Positions 47,585 to 58,839 are shown, counted from the stretch's first letter. The stretch: DNA of 64,000 nt from Vombatus ursinus (GCF_900497805.2 NW_020954557.1:35723210-35787209); one strand, 5' to 3'. Numbers and translations: made by a program. Notes: generated by a model not told the origin, from the letters alone.

Positions 47585-48361
47585 CTTTATTAAGTCCTTT
47601 ACTCCTTCATTTTTCTATTACTGACCATGCCTTATAAAACCCCAAACCAGGATTACTATTCATTGTTCACTGGGTTCACTCCTTCATGTGTTTACCAGAT
47701 CCACTGTAAATTTATATTATCTCAGTGAGGCCCACAAGGCAATCCTAGGACTCCTTCCTAACTCTATTCTACTCAAGACAACAGTTGCTCCAAACTTTCT
47801 CTCTTCAAGCCTCCCATGGCATTCCCTCCTCTCACCCCTTCTGCTAGGGCCCTTCATTGTACTATGTCAATAAGATTGAGGCTATTTATTAAGAGGTCTC
47901 TCTTCCTTCCCCCTCCCATCTAATCTCTCTCTGACCTCATCCCCCACTATCTCCTCCTTTATTCCAAAATCTCTAATAAAAAGATATCAGAGACATTCTT
48001 TTTGGCAAAGCTTCTCTCCCTCTACCAGCATCCTAGTCCTATCTGCTCCTGCCTTCTCCAGCTGATAGGCCTATCACCTTCACTTTCTCTGCAATCTTCA
48101 GTCTTTTCCTATCTGCTGGTTCCTTCTCTACTGTTTACAAAAATGTCCCTAACTTCTCAATCCTAAAAACAAACAAACAAAAAAAAAAACTCATTAAATC
48201 CTACCATTATGTTAGCTATTATCCTCTGTCTCTGTTACCCTTAGCTAAATTCTTTGAAAAAGCCTTCTGTAGTAAGTAACTCCACTTTCTTTCTTGTCAC
48301 CCTCTTCTAAGCTCTCTATAATTTGGCTTCTAACCTCATTATTCAACTGAAAGTGGTCTTT

Positions 48362-48510
48362 TATTTATTTTTTGGCTAGGCAATGGGATTAAGTGACTTA
48401 CCCAGGGTCAAACAGCTAGTAAGTATCAAGTGTCTGAAGCCAGATTTGAACTCAGGTCCTTTTGACTCCAGAGCTGGTGCTCTATCCTCTGCGCCACCCA
48501 CCTGCCTCCA
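48362..48510 (-). mobile_element. Short tRNA-derived SINE inside L2, antisense
   Basis: TTTTGGCTAGGCAATGGG to GCGCCACCCACCTGCC. Flanked by AAAGTGGTCTTTT and AAACTGGTCTTTT (12/13), a target duplication. Confidence 0.85.
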
Positions 48511-48584
48511 AAACTGGTCTTTTTAAAGTCACCAACATCCTCTTACTTGCCAAATCTGATGGCCTTTTCTAATCCTTGTCCAAC

Positions 48585-48890
48585 GATACAGACAATTCTG
48601 AAAGATTTATAATGAAAAATGCTAACTACCTCCAGAGAAAGAACTAATGAAATATGGATGTAGATGAAAGAGTACTTTAAAAGATTTTTTCTTTACTTTT
48701 TTTGTCTGTTTTCTTTTACAAGATGACTAATATAGAAGGATATTTTTCATGACTGCACATGTATAACCTATAAAAAAATTGTTTGCTGTCTCTGGGAGGG
48801 AGAAGGAGGGAGAGAATCTGGAACACAAAATTTTTAAAAATGAATGATAAAAATTGTTTTTACATGTAATTGGAAAAAAATTTTTTAAAA
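48585..48890 (+). mobile_element. L1 3' UTR
   Basis: CCAGAGAAAGAACTAATG, GATGACTAATATAGAAGG, CATGACTGCACATGTATAACC, TTTTTACATGTAATTGG and an A/T-rich tail match the L1 3' end at 3000-3291. Confidence 0.8.
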
Positions 48891-48894
48891 AGGA

Positions 48895-49190
48895 TATATT
48901 AGCTCATGAGATGAAAGGCTCAAGCTATTGACATTACTTCCCAGTCATTACAGTTCAAGACATACTCTGAAACTTTTACTGACCATGATGGGCAACTCAG
49001 ACAGGGGAACCTCACCTTGCTGAATCAGTTCAAAGTTCCCTCAGTGATAATTTAATATCATTCCCATGCTGTGATTAAGTAAAACTTCTTTGCTAATTGT
49101 TAAATGACCTACAAGTGATTCATTTTGTTCCAACATCAAACATAAGCTACCAGAGGATCGGTCAGATTCAAGCCTAGCCCAGAACAGTAG
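48895..49190. other. Unassigned sequence
   Basis: About 300 bases between L1 and L2 pieces; not recognised. Confidence 0.35.
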
Positions 49191-49194
49191 ACCA

Positions 49195-49545
49195 TGAGAG
49201 ATTCAGTTTGGAATGTCTAATAGGCAGTTTGTGATGTGGGACCACAACTTGGGAGAGAGGCTGGTGCTGGAAATGTAGATCTGAGAGTCATTTGCATAGA
49301 GGTGATAATTGAACCTGATGGAGCTGATGAGATAACCAAGTAAAAGAATATGGAGAAAAATAAAAGGGCCCAGGGCAAAACCTTGAGGAACATCCACAAT
49401 TAATGGGCATGCCATAGATAAAGATCCAGGAAAACAAACTCTCCAGCAAAACATTCCTTCTGGAATGGTCAAAGAGGGAGGAGGAGAAGCAAGAGATAAA
49501 AGTGTGATAAAAATTCAGAGAGGCGATACCGATCAGTAGTTTCAA
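49195..49545 (-). mobile_element. L2 LINE, RT catalytic region, antisense
   Basis: The minus frame 49203-49472 contains VPQGFALGP and FNYHLYANDSQIYIS, RT motifs B and C with YAND in place of YADD. 5' and 3' parts are missing. Confidence 0.8.
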
Positions 49546-49547
49546 AC

Positions 49548-51970
49548 CACAATTGGAGGCATCCTTGAACTCCTGGGGGATAACCTCCTCTTGCCATATA
49601 ACCTAGAAAATTTCAGTCAGCTTTTGTATGAGCAATGGACCCCCCACCTTGTAAATCTCAGCTGGAATAGAATCAGCACCAGTGCTTTGCCACAGGAGAG
49701 GAGCCTAATGGCATTCAAAATCTCTTTTTCAGTTGGAACTTCAGCTAGGGAGGGACTGACTTCAACCTGAGGTAAATCATCAGTGGCTTCAGCATTGATT
49801 GATGATGGTCTGTTGAAAACACTATGGAAGTGCTCAACCCATCCCAGAGAGGATCATGTCCTTATCACTAATTACTGTGGCTTCATCAGAACTGAGTAGT
49901 TAAGATGCACCATAGGTCTTTGGCCCATAAATAGCCTTCAGGGCATCATAAAATGCTTTAGATTGTTACTTTCAGCATAAAACTGAATTTCACCTACCTT
50001 CTTGCTGAACCAAGAATCCTGCATCTCTCTAACTTTCACTTGTACTTTACTTTTGATGGAATTTAATGCTGCCTTCTTAGAGATGGATGAACTATCCTGC
50101 TGTTAAACTCCGTGGAGTTTTCATTTTTTGTTTAGCAGCTTCTGAATTTCCTTATAATTTTTACCAAACCAGTCTTGATGTTTTCATGTGTTCTGACCTA
50201 GATAAGCAAATGCAGTGCTATACACCAAATCTCTGAAAGTTGCCCACTCCTTTTCTGCTCCATTGTTGCCAACTGTGTGTTGGCTCAACTTTCCCTCCAA
50301 GTTTGCAACAAACTGATCCCACTCAGAGAAAGACTCTCATCTGTTGACATTAATTCTTCTTGTAGTCATTTTGCCTTGGGGCTGCCACTTTTGTTGAATG
50401 CAAATATTTAGCTTGGAGAGGATAAGTCTATGATCAGTTCAGCATTCTGCACCACACATTGCCTTAGTCATTCTCATATCCTGTCTGCCTTTTTTCCTTA
50501 CAATCAATAGTCTGTTAAATGCCAATGTTTGCTGTGAAGGTGCATTCTGGAAATTTTATTGTGTTTAGGTAAACAGAAGATAGTATTGGTGATGAGAAGG
50601 CATACGTGTCTTCAGTAGTAAGTGACCATTGCTGTTGCTGTTTCCAACTCTGTTCCTCCCAAGGACTCCCTGCCATGTCTGGTAGTCTAAGCCTACTCTA
50701 GCATTAAAGTCATCCAGAATTATAAGCTTGTCCTATTTTGGCACATTGATGATAAGGGTCTTCAAAAAATTTTTCTTTGACCTGATCAAGGTTTATCATG
50801 GTGGGAGCATAGGCGCTGATGATGGTGGCATGGTGTTTTCCTGCACGTGGCAATCACATTATCATGAGCTTATCATTCACTCCTTTTGGTAGGCATACAA
50901 GCTTGTTGGCTAGATTAGTTTTGATTGCAAAACCTATTCCAGCTTCATGATGCTCCCCTTCACTGCAGCCACTCCAGAAAAATGTGTTTCCGGCTCCTAC
51001 TTCAGTAAGCAGGGCTTTATTTGCCAGCCTTGTTTCACTCAGGACTGCTATTTGGATGGGATACCTGCTGAGTTCTCTCACAAGAGCTGTTCATTTTTCA
51101 GGTCTAGTGGATTTTTGTGTTGTCCATAAGTGCGCATTCCATGTACCAATGATGAGTGGAATCATCTTTGCAGAAGTTTTTGTACATTTTTTTTGTTTTG
51201 ACCACAGGGTGGGATCCCCACCTGCCATGAAAATCAGGCCAGGTTTGGTAAGCAGACAATTTTTAGACATTTTCCCCACACCAGGAAGTGAGTGGTATGA
51301 TCCTTAAAAGGCTGCTCAGACATGCAGGTGGGCTGCCAAATCCCACCGCTGCTTCCAGTGAGAAGATGACCCTATGGCCTGGGCTGCCTGTGTGCAGGGT
51401 TGTGACTCTAGCTCCAAGTGTACCCACACCTGCTGCTTCATCACTTGTCTGTCACCACAGGACTTTGAGATAGGTAAAAATGGTAAAATGGCATGGGCAA
51501 TATCTTTTGATTCATGAGTAAATTGGATTTAAGTACAGCAGAGTTGCATGAAGTCGTTAACCTCACTCTGTCCTCCAGAGCCATCACAGTCCAGTGGCAG
51601 GAAAGAGTGAAGATGACTGGTAATGGTTCAAGATTTAGTGGTTGATCTCGGTGTCTTCAATGTCTAACCAACTCTAAGCACTCCTCAGCTGCCTTCATGG
51701 CTATTGGAAGAAATTCTTCTCATCTGTCCGTTCCACCAGGGGTAATCTTCACATGCTTGGAGTAGACATCCCCCTGATTTGTCAACACGTTTGAGACCCT
51801 TTGGTTACTTTCAACCTGGTTTAGCCCATCTGCTGAAATGGATTACTGGGTTGTGGCCATGCATTTGCTACAGTTTCTTGGAGCCACAGTTGAGAGTTAG
51901 GTGGGTCAGGTGGACACCAAAGATGGAAAGCAGGCCTCATACCAGAGGCACTAGTCTTCCCAGAATACAC
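49548..51970 (-). mobile_element. APE-type LINE (RTE-like, clade uncertain), 5' UTR, endonuclease and RT start
   Basis: The minus frame 51091-51279 ends in MIPLIIGTWNAHLW, the usual start of the APE endonuclease (GTWNVRTL). Frame 50854-51081 has IAVLSETRLANK and FFWSGCSEGEHHEAG, then GIGFAIK. Text down to 49550 encodes the RT N-terminal region. It complements the 3' pieces at 18508 and 37655, and the 5' leader (51540-51960) shares a module with 63420-63550. Several stops; no 3' end here. Confidence 0.75.
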
Positions 51971-51984
51971 CCTACACCTCCTTT

Positions 51985-54260
51985 TGACCATTAATCAATT
52001 GGGGAATGACTTAAATTCTTATAAATTTGATTCAATTCTCTATATATTTGAGAAATAAGGTCTTTATCAGAGAAACTTGCTATAAAAATTTCAAGTTATG
52101 ATTACTAACTGTATATTTCTTTCCATCATATTTTCTCTCTATTTATCCTTTTTGTTCTTTCCTTTCACTCTGTCCCTCCTCAAAAGTGTTTTGCTTCTGG
52201 CAACAGACCCCTTCCCTTCTATCATTGCCACCCTCCCTTATCCCCTTCCTCTCCTATTTCCTTGCAGGGTAAAATAGATTTCTAATTCCAGCTGAGTATG
52301 TATGTTATGCCCTCTTTGAGCCAATTCTGGTAAGAGTAAGGTTCAAGTGTTGTGTGCCATCCCCCACATCTTTCTCTCCACTATGAAAGCTCTTTTGCAC
52401 CTCTTTTGTATGAGATAATTTACTCAATTCTACCTCTTCCTTCTCCCAGTGCATCCCTTTTTCTTACTCCTTAATTTTAATTTTTTTTAGATATCGTCCC
52501 ATCATAGTCTACTCACACTCATGCCCTTTGTCTATGTATGCTCCTTCTGACTGCTCTAATAATGATAAAGTTCTTAGGAGTTACAAGCATAATCTTGTCA
52601 TGTAGGAATATAAACAGCTTAACCTTATTGAATCCATTATAATTTATCTTTTTGTTTTCCTTTTTATGCTTCTCTTGAGTCTTGTATTTGAAATTCAGAT
52701 TTTCTATTCAGCTCTGGCCTTTTCATTAAGAATGTTTGAAAGACCCCTACTTCATTAAATTTCCATTTTTCTCCTGACAGATTATGCTCAGTTTTGCAGG
52801 ATAAGTGATTCTTGATTGTAATCCTAGCTCCTTTTCTGTGCAAAATATCATATTCCAAGCACTCTGATCCTTTAATGTAGAAATTACAAAATCTTGTGTT
52901 ATCCTGAGTGTGGTTCTATGATATTTGAATTGTCCCTTTCTGGATGCTTGCAATAATATTCCTAGAAGTCTTCATCTTGGGGTCTCTTTCAGAAGGTAAT
53001 CACTGAATTCTTTCAATTTCTATTTTACCCTCTGCTTCTAGGATATCAGGCCAGTTTTCCTTGATAATTTCTTGAAATATGATGTCTAAGATCTTTTTTT
53101 GATCATGGCTTTCAGACCAATAATTCTTAAATTATCTCTTCTCCAATCTATTTTCCAATGACATATTTCACATTTCCTTCTATTTTTTTTATTCTTTTGA
53201 TTTAGTTTTGTTGTTTCTTGATGTCTCATGGAGTCGTTAGCTTCTTCCACTTACCCAGTTCTATTTTTAAGGAATTCTTTTCTTCAGTGAGTCCTTTTTC
53301 ATTTAGCCAATTCTGCTTTTTAAAAGGAATTTTCTTAAGTGTATTTCTGTGCTTTTTTTTTCCAACCATTTGGCCTATTCTGTTTTTTAAGATGTTATTT
53401 TCTTCTGTATTTTTTGTGCTTCCTTTACCAAGCTGTTGACTCTTCATTATTTTCTTGTATCACTCTCTCAATTTTTTCTACCTCTCTTACTGATTTTTGA
53501 AGTCATTTCTGAGCTCTTCCAGGAATTCTTGGATTCACAATTCCAATTCACATTTTTCTCTGAGGCTTTATGTGTAGCTGCTTTGACTTTGTTGTCTTCT
53601 TCTGAGTTTGTGTTTTGATCTTCCCTGTAACCATAGGGTCAGGTTCTTCTTTTGTTGTTTGCTCATTTTTCCAGACTTTTTGACTTTATGTTAAAATCGT
53701 GTTCTGCTCCTGGGGTGAAAGGGAAGGGGGTAAAGGGGGTACTGTCCCAAGCTTAAGGTTTTTCATGCTGCTGGTTACAGAGCTAGTTCTGGGGACCAGA
53801 AATTTTTAATTTTTCCAAGGTGGTATGACCTTGGGAGAGGTGTGATCACTGCTCTCCAGGTCTGTGACCTAGTCTGTAAGTGACCACAATCACTCTTTTC
53901 CACCCTGGAACTGTCACCAGGGTCCCACACTCCTCTGTGACTGCACTCTGTATTGTGCCAGTGCTCCTCATCCAAACTGAAGATGGACAATACTACGGAG
54001 TCCTGCCCTTGGTGCCGTCAAAGGGTCCCTTGTAATCTCCTTCTGACCAGTTGTCCAACCACCTTATCGCCTGTGGGCTGAGAGCTCTGGAAGCCACTGC
54101 CGCTGATTCAGTCACTCCCAAGGCCCGCTGCTGGCTTGGGCCAGGCATGGCGCACTACAGGGGCCCAGGGCCTCACTGCTGCCTTTCACCAGGGCTAGAG
54201 GCTTCATTGCTGCCTGGAGCCAGGTTAAAGGGCCTCGCTGCTGAGCCAATGATGTCTTAA
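51985..54260 (-). mobile_element. HAL1-like (ORF1-only) L1 relative, antisense
   Basis: Read on the minus strand: a GC-richer 5' leader (54260-53700), an ORF1 coiled-coil stretch (53226-53447, frame with ENNILKNRIGQM), an ORF1 C-terminal domain (52747-52953, DQSAWNMIFC and SRITYPAKLSII, compare human L1 ORF1p RISYPAKLSFI), a spacer, then directly a piece of the ORF2 3' region (51987-52100). The endonuclease and RT are absent, the layout of half-L1 elements. ORF1 has frame breaks. Confidence 0.7.
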
Positions 54261-54374
54261 GAAAGGCTTCAATGCCTTTTAAGGGAAAATTTTCTTATCT
54301 TGAGAGGGGGTTAAAATATTGCTCCCCAGCATCTCAAATTCAGTGCATCTTAAAGACACTCATTTTGTTTTTCC

Positions 54375-55420
54375 CTAAACTTTCCTTTTTTCCAAGCATT
54401 CCTTGTTCTTGCCCAAGTCGTCCAAGTCCGTAACCTTGGTGTTATCCTTCTTGACTCTCTACTTTCCTTCATATTACATATCCAGTCACCAAATCTTGTT
54501 ATTTCTACCTCTCTGACAAGGTTCATATACATTCCTTTCTCTCCACTTACACAGTCAATCTAGTTCAGACTTCCACCACATTTGACTATTGAAAGAGCCT
54601 TCAAATTGTTCTCTCTGTTTCAATTCTTCCACTGCAATCCATCTCCCGCAGAGCTACTAGAGTGATTTCCTTACAGTAAAGATTTGACCAAATCACACCT
54701 TTATTTAGACTCCACTGGCCACCTGTTACCCATAGGATCAAATATAAAGTCATTTCACATTTCAAGCTCTTCATAGACTGACCACTTTTACCTTACAGTC
54801 TCCTTATCAATTATTCCCCTCCATGAGTGCTCTGCAATCCAACCATGCAGGCCTATGTGTTGTTCTTCACACATGGTATTCCACCCACCATTTCCACACT
54901 TGTGTTTTGTTTTGTTTTTGTTTTTGTTTTTTTGTTTAGGCAATGAGGTTGTGACTTACCCAGGGTCACACAGCTAGTAAGTGTCAAGTATCTGAGTCCT
55001 GATTTGAACTCAGGTCCTCCTGAATGCAGGGCTGGTGCACCACCTAGCTGCCCCCCCCATTTCCATACTTTTTATTTATTGTCCCTCACTCATCCAATGC
55101 TATTCTTCCTTGCTTTGATCTCTTAGAATCCTTTAGCCTAGTTTCCTTCAACAGCTCAAATGCCACCATCTATAAGAGACATTTCCTAGCTTCCCTAGCT
55201 ATTAGTGCTTTTTCCTATAAGGTTATCTTTTAGCTACTTTATTTTTACCTTGTATATACTTATTTATATGCAGTAAACACTTTCTCCCTTATTAGAATGT
55301 AAGTTCATTTTGAACAGGGATTGATTTAATGCCCATACCCCCTTTTTTCTATCCCAGCGCTTAGCACAGTGCCTGGCATATAAGTCCTTAAGGAATACTT
55401 GTTGAATGATTCATTGCCCC
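54375..55420 (+). mobile_element. L2 LINE, RT C-terminus to 3' end, split by a SINE
   Basis: AGTCCGTAACCTTGGTGTTATCC (reading VRNLGVI), CAAATATAAAGTCATTTCAC, then after the SINE GAATGTAAGTTCATTTTG and GCTTAGCACAGTGCCTGGC, the complete L2 3' end. Confidence 0.75.
54902..55056 (-). mobile_element. Short tRNA-derived SINE inside L2, antisense
   Basis: T/G-rich tail, GGCAATGAGGTTGTGAC, GGGTCACACAGCTAGTAAG, GCACCACCTAGCTGCCCC. Flanked by CCATTTCCACACTT (54888-54901) and CCATTTCCATACTT (55057-55070). Confidence 0.9.
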
Positions 55421-56460
55421 CTGAACAGGAGATAGATCATCCAGTTCCCATGTACACATTCTAGAAAAAAACCTAACGTTCACACCAGATTGAATAGTGA
55501 TCAAGAAATTCAATGAGAAACTATTGTCTATTGTAAGTGACATCCTCTACCACAGAACTGCATAGAAGTCAAACAACAGGCCACCAGAAAGAGGAGAGAA
55601 TTCTCCTTTCCTCTCCCTCATCAGCAAAGTCAGTGCCAAGACAGAAGCATGTAGACTGCAAAGGTCTGTCTTGGGACAGGGACAGTGAAGGATTCCCGAG
55701 TCATTGCTAGGACAGTCAGAAATCTCCAAAGTGGAGAAATAGGACACTGCAGGGAATATTCAAGCAAGCAAAAGTATTCAGCTCATCTGGGTACAGTCTA
55801 GGCTCAAGATCTCTGAGGTCACTAACAGTTTGTTTTAGGATGCTTGAGAAGGTATTGATAGCATTCAGAACCTCAGCCATTCAGGGAACCCTAAACCCAG
55901 GTATGTAGAGGTCAGCAGAAGAACCTGGAGAACCAGGGCACAGCCAACGGCTGACCATTCTATCAAAATGTGTAGTAGGGGACAGAGTCTAGCCTTGGTA
56001 CAGTCCCAATTTGGGAATTAAAACTGAAATGATGTATAAATCAAAGTAAACACCTCCTAATATCAAAACAGTATTGCAAAGCTAACTCTATAAAAATTGT
56101 CAACAGAGACCAAAGGAAAAAAATGGATTTTCCACAAGGACTATATGAATACCTTGAAGAAATGGTGTAAGAGATTTTTTAAAAATGAAATAGAAGATCT
56201 CGAGGAAAGAATTGAAAAGAGGTTAAGTAATTTGGAAGTGAAAGTAAATTTTACTCAAGAAATGGACTCCCTAAAAACTAAAATAGAACAAATAGAAATC
56301 AGTTATTTTTTGAGACAGGAAAAAAATTAAAACAAAATCAAAGTAGAAGAAAATATAAGATACCTGATATCAAAAACAACTAACCTGGAAAACAGATCAA
56401 GGAGAGACTAGTTGAAACCCATGACCAAAACAAACAAACAAAAAAAAGTCTAGATAAAAT

Positions 56461-56704
56461 TTCTTTTTTTTTCTTCCCTCCCTCCCTTCCTCTTTCCCTC
56501 CCTTCCTTTCTTCCTCTTTCCTCCTTCCTGCCTCCCTCTCTTCCTTCCCCCTTCCTTCCTTTACTCCCTCTCTCTCTTTCTTTTTTCTTCCTTCCTTCCT
56601 TCCTTCCTTCCTTCCTTCCTTCCTTCCTTCCTTNNNNNNNNNNCCTTCCTTCCTTCCTTCCTTCCTTCCTTCCTTCCTTCCTTCCTTCCTCCCTTCTCCT
56701 ATTT
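56461..56704 (+). repeat. (CTTC)n-rich pyrimidine tract with assembly gap
   Basis: Irregular CCTT/CTCC words, then a regular CTTC array on both sides of ten N bases. On the minus strand it is the purine-rich (GAAG)n tail next to the 3' end of the 7SL copy. The Gly/Lys/Glu/Arg minus frames are its translation. Confidence 0.95.
56634..56643. other. Assembly gap (10 N)
   Basis: Ten N bases inside the CTTC array. True array length is unknown. Confidence 1.
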
Positions 56705-56925
56705 CTGATTGGCAAAGCATCTTTGACCTGCTTTGTTTCCAACCTGGAACAGTTCATTCTACCTTAGGCAGACTGGTAGCCAACTCTCCTGTGCACTGCA
56801 TGGGTGCCAGACTTAGTGTGGACACCAGATCAATTTAGCCTATTGCAGGTCAGACTTCCTGAACTTAAATGATTCACCAACCTCAGGCTCCCTAGTAGCA
56901 AGGGTTACAGGCCACCAAGCCTGGC
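56705..56925 (-). pseudogene. RN7SL pseudogene: 7SL RNA (signal recognition particle RNA) pseudogene
   Basis: The + strand reads colinearly as antisense 7SL RNA from about nt 235 to nt 1: TTTGACCTGCTTTGTTTCC, then CCTTAGGCA, ACTTAGTGTGGACACC, CTCAGGCTCCCTAGTAGC, GGTTACAGGC and CCTGGC at the 5' end (56925). The 3' quarter of the RNA is missing and replaced by a purine-rich tail. The Alu-type 5' domain and S domain are both present, diverged by about one base in five by eye. A retroposed copy, not a functional gene: many stem changes and no 3' end. Confidence 0.8.
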
Positions 56926-56955
56926 TGGACACTACATTTCAAGAAATCATAAATG

Positions 56956-57110
56956 GGGCAATTAGGTGGTGCAGTGGATAGAGCACCGGCCCTGAAGACA
57001 GGAGGATCTGAGTTCAAATCTGGCCTCAGACCAAACACTTGACACTAACTAGCTGTGTGACCCTGGACAAGTCACTTAACCCCAATTGCCTAAAAAAAAA
57101 ATCATAAATG
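56956..57110 (+). mobile_element. Short tRNA-derived SINE with target duplication
   Basis: GGGGCAATTAGGTGGTGC, GGATAGAGCACCGGCCC, GAGTTCAAATCTGGCC, CACTTAACCCCAATTGCC, poly-A. Flanked by AAATCATAAATG on both sides (56944-56955; repeated ending at 57120). Young. Confidence 0.92.
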
Positions 57111-57770
57111 AAAACTGACCAGTTTTGTTAAAACCAGAGGATAAAGTAAAGATAGAAAGAATCCACGGATCTCTTGCTGAAAGGAACTCCTAAAGGAAAA
57201 GTACCATGAATTTCATAGCCAAAATCCAACAGTCCCATATCAAAAATAAATAAATAAACAAATACTTGCAAATGTAAAGAAAAGAGTTCAAGTATCAAGG
57301 AACTATAGTCAGATTCAAACAAGACCTGACAGCTTCTATTTGAGATCAGAGGTGATCTCATAATACAATATCCCAAAAGCCAACAGAAACAATATAGAGT
57401 TAAAATCAAGAATTATTTACCTTGTAAACCTGAATAAAATCCTACACAGAAAATGGATCTTTAATAGAATAGTGGACTTTCGTATATCTGTAATGAAAAG
57501 ATCATAGTTGAATAGGATCTTTGAAATGCAAACACAAAAATCTAGAGAAATTCAACAAGGTAAATTTATTTGAACAATTGGGAAGAGATATATAACATAG
57601 TGTTAACATTTTAGTTGAAACAAACAAGTTTTCCTTCAAAGGATATAGAAGGCATTTAATAGTAAAAAAAAAAAAAAAAGAACAATGGCCCTGGGGTAGA
57701 TTTCACCTGTTCTGTAGGCTTAAGGAGGAGAAAAGGGTAGGTAGATAGAAAGAAGAAAACACTAATGTAA

Positions 57771-57936
57771 GGGGCAGCTAGGTGGTGCAGTGGATAAAGC
57801 ACCGGCCCTGAAGTCAGGAGGACCTGAGTTCAAATCTAACCTCAGACTGAACACTTAATACTTACTAGCTGTGTGACCCTGGGCAAGTCACTTAACCCCA
57901 GTTGTCTAAAAAAAAAAGAAAAAATTAAAAAAAAAA
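57771..57936 (+). mobile_element. Short tRNA-derived SINE with perfect target duplication
   Basis: GGGGCAGCTAGGTGGTGCAG to CACTTAACCCCAGTTGTC and an A-rich tail. Identical 16-bp flanks AGAAAACACTAATGTA at 57754-57769 and 57937-57952. Among the youngest insertions in the window. Confidence 0.95.
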
Positions 57937-58139
57937 AGAAAACACTAATGTAGAAAGGAAGAAAAAAGTGTGTAGAAGTTGCTGTTTCTCATAATTAGAG
58001 TAAGGAGAGAATACATTCAAGGAAGAGGTGAAGGGAAGGACATTAGGTTAACTTTACTCATCTGAAATGGATAAAGGAGAGTTGAACACACATAAACATA
58101 CAGAGTTTGGTACAGAAATATATCACACTCAACAAATTA

Positions 58140-58205
58140 ATAGTGCTCAGCACAGTGCCTGGCACATAGTAGGTGAGTAATAAGTGCTCATTGACTGAGT
58201 AAAAC
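58140..58205 (+). mobile_element. L2 3' tip
   Basis: GTGCTCAGCACAGTGCCTGG, CACATAGTAGGTGAG, CTCATTGACTGAGT. Confidence 0.7.
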
Positions 58206-58289
58206 AACAAGGGATAAGGAGTACAATGTCATCTACAGACAGGAACAGCTGGAGGATCTTGCCATATGAAGCAGGGTGAAACCTGGATT

Positions 58290-58460
58290 TCAGTGGTTGC
58301 ATGAATATGGAAAGGGAAAATGCCTCTTTATTTTCACTAATATATAAGTGAAATCTAGCATTTCCTTCAATTAGGTAAAAACATTCAGAGATGAGGTTTA
58401 CCAGATTGCCAAAGGAGTCCATAACACACATAAAACAGTTTAAGAACCCTTGATCTAAAG
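58290..58460 (-). mobile_element. hAT-type MITE fragment, antisense
   Basis: The minus strand reads AAGGGTTCTTAAACTG, then GTTATGGACTCCTTTGGC, then AATCTGGTAAACCTCATC. This resembles a mammalian hAT-type non-autonomous element beginning GGGTTCTTAACC. The 112-residue minus frame overlapping it is not a gene. Confidence 0.45.
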
Positions 58461-58576
58461 GTAATCTCTTTGAATTGGACTTCATGCTGGGTCTTCTTCA
58501 TGACAATGTCTAACACTTATGGTAAGCATAGATTTCCCACTTTGATGCCTTTAATATATAATATTAATGATATTAT

Positions 58577-58831
58577 TTGGGCCACTAGGTGGCGCCATAG
58601 TACATCAGGCCCTGGGCCTGAAGTCTGCAACACCTGAGCTCAAATCCAGATTTACACATTTCCTAGCTGTGTGACCCTTAACCTCGTTTTGCCTCAGTTT
58701 CTTCATCTGTAGAATGGGGGTACTAATAGCACCTATCTTCCGGGGTTGTTGTGAGCATCAAATGAGAAAAGTGCTTAGCACAATGCCTGCCACATAATAA
58801 GCACTATATAAATTTTAGCTATCATTATTGT
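58577..58831 (+). mobile_element. MIR/THER-type SINE, full length
   Basis: CACTAGGTGGCGCCATAG, CCTGAGCTCAAATCCAG, TTCTTCATCTGTAGAATGGGG, GGTTGTTGTGAGCATCAAATG, GTGCTTAGCACAATGCCTG. Confidence 0.85.
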
Positions 58832-58839
58832 TAATCAGA

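Larger units (their letters stand above)
46350..48580 (+). mobile_element. L2 LINE, sense, endonuclease to RT, with two SINE insertions
   Basis: The frame near 46655 reads KTWLLT (compare the ETWL block of L2 endonuclease). The frame 46735-46974 contains ITSSRAWWHSPDLKNILPDF, a block I take as L2 endonuclease. After 48250 the text AAATTCTTTGAAAAAGCCTTC and then TTCAACTGAAAGTGGTC continues across a SINE as AAAGTCACCAACATCC, matching the L2 RT order AKFFEKAF .. STE..LFKVTN. Many stops. 5' limit uncertain. Confidence 0.6.
55430..58135 (+). mobile_element. L1/HAL1-type LINE, ORF1 region, with three later insertions
   Basis: The frame 56097-56330 is a Lys/Glu-rich coiled coil (DLEERIEKRLSNLEVKV) typical of L1 ORF1p. 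After the insertions, 57110-57440 continues the ORF1 C-terminal part (TATAGTCAGATTCAAACAAG, then AAGAATTATTTACCTTG, degraded relatives of the ITQDL and RITYPAKL blocks). 57440-58135 follows the post-ORF1 region of HAL1-like copies. Multiple stops. Confidence 0.65.

Noticed and set aside
56380-56757. Gly/Lys/Glu/Arg-rich minus-strand frames
   Set aside because: Translation of the CTTC array, and they cross the N gap.
56705-56925. An Alu-like SINE
   Set aside because: Similarity spans both the Alu domain and the S domain of 7SL RNA in order, and Alu elements are primate-specific. A 7SL retrocopy fits better.
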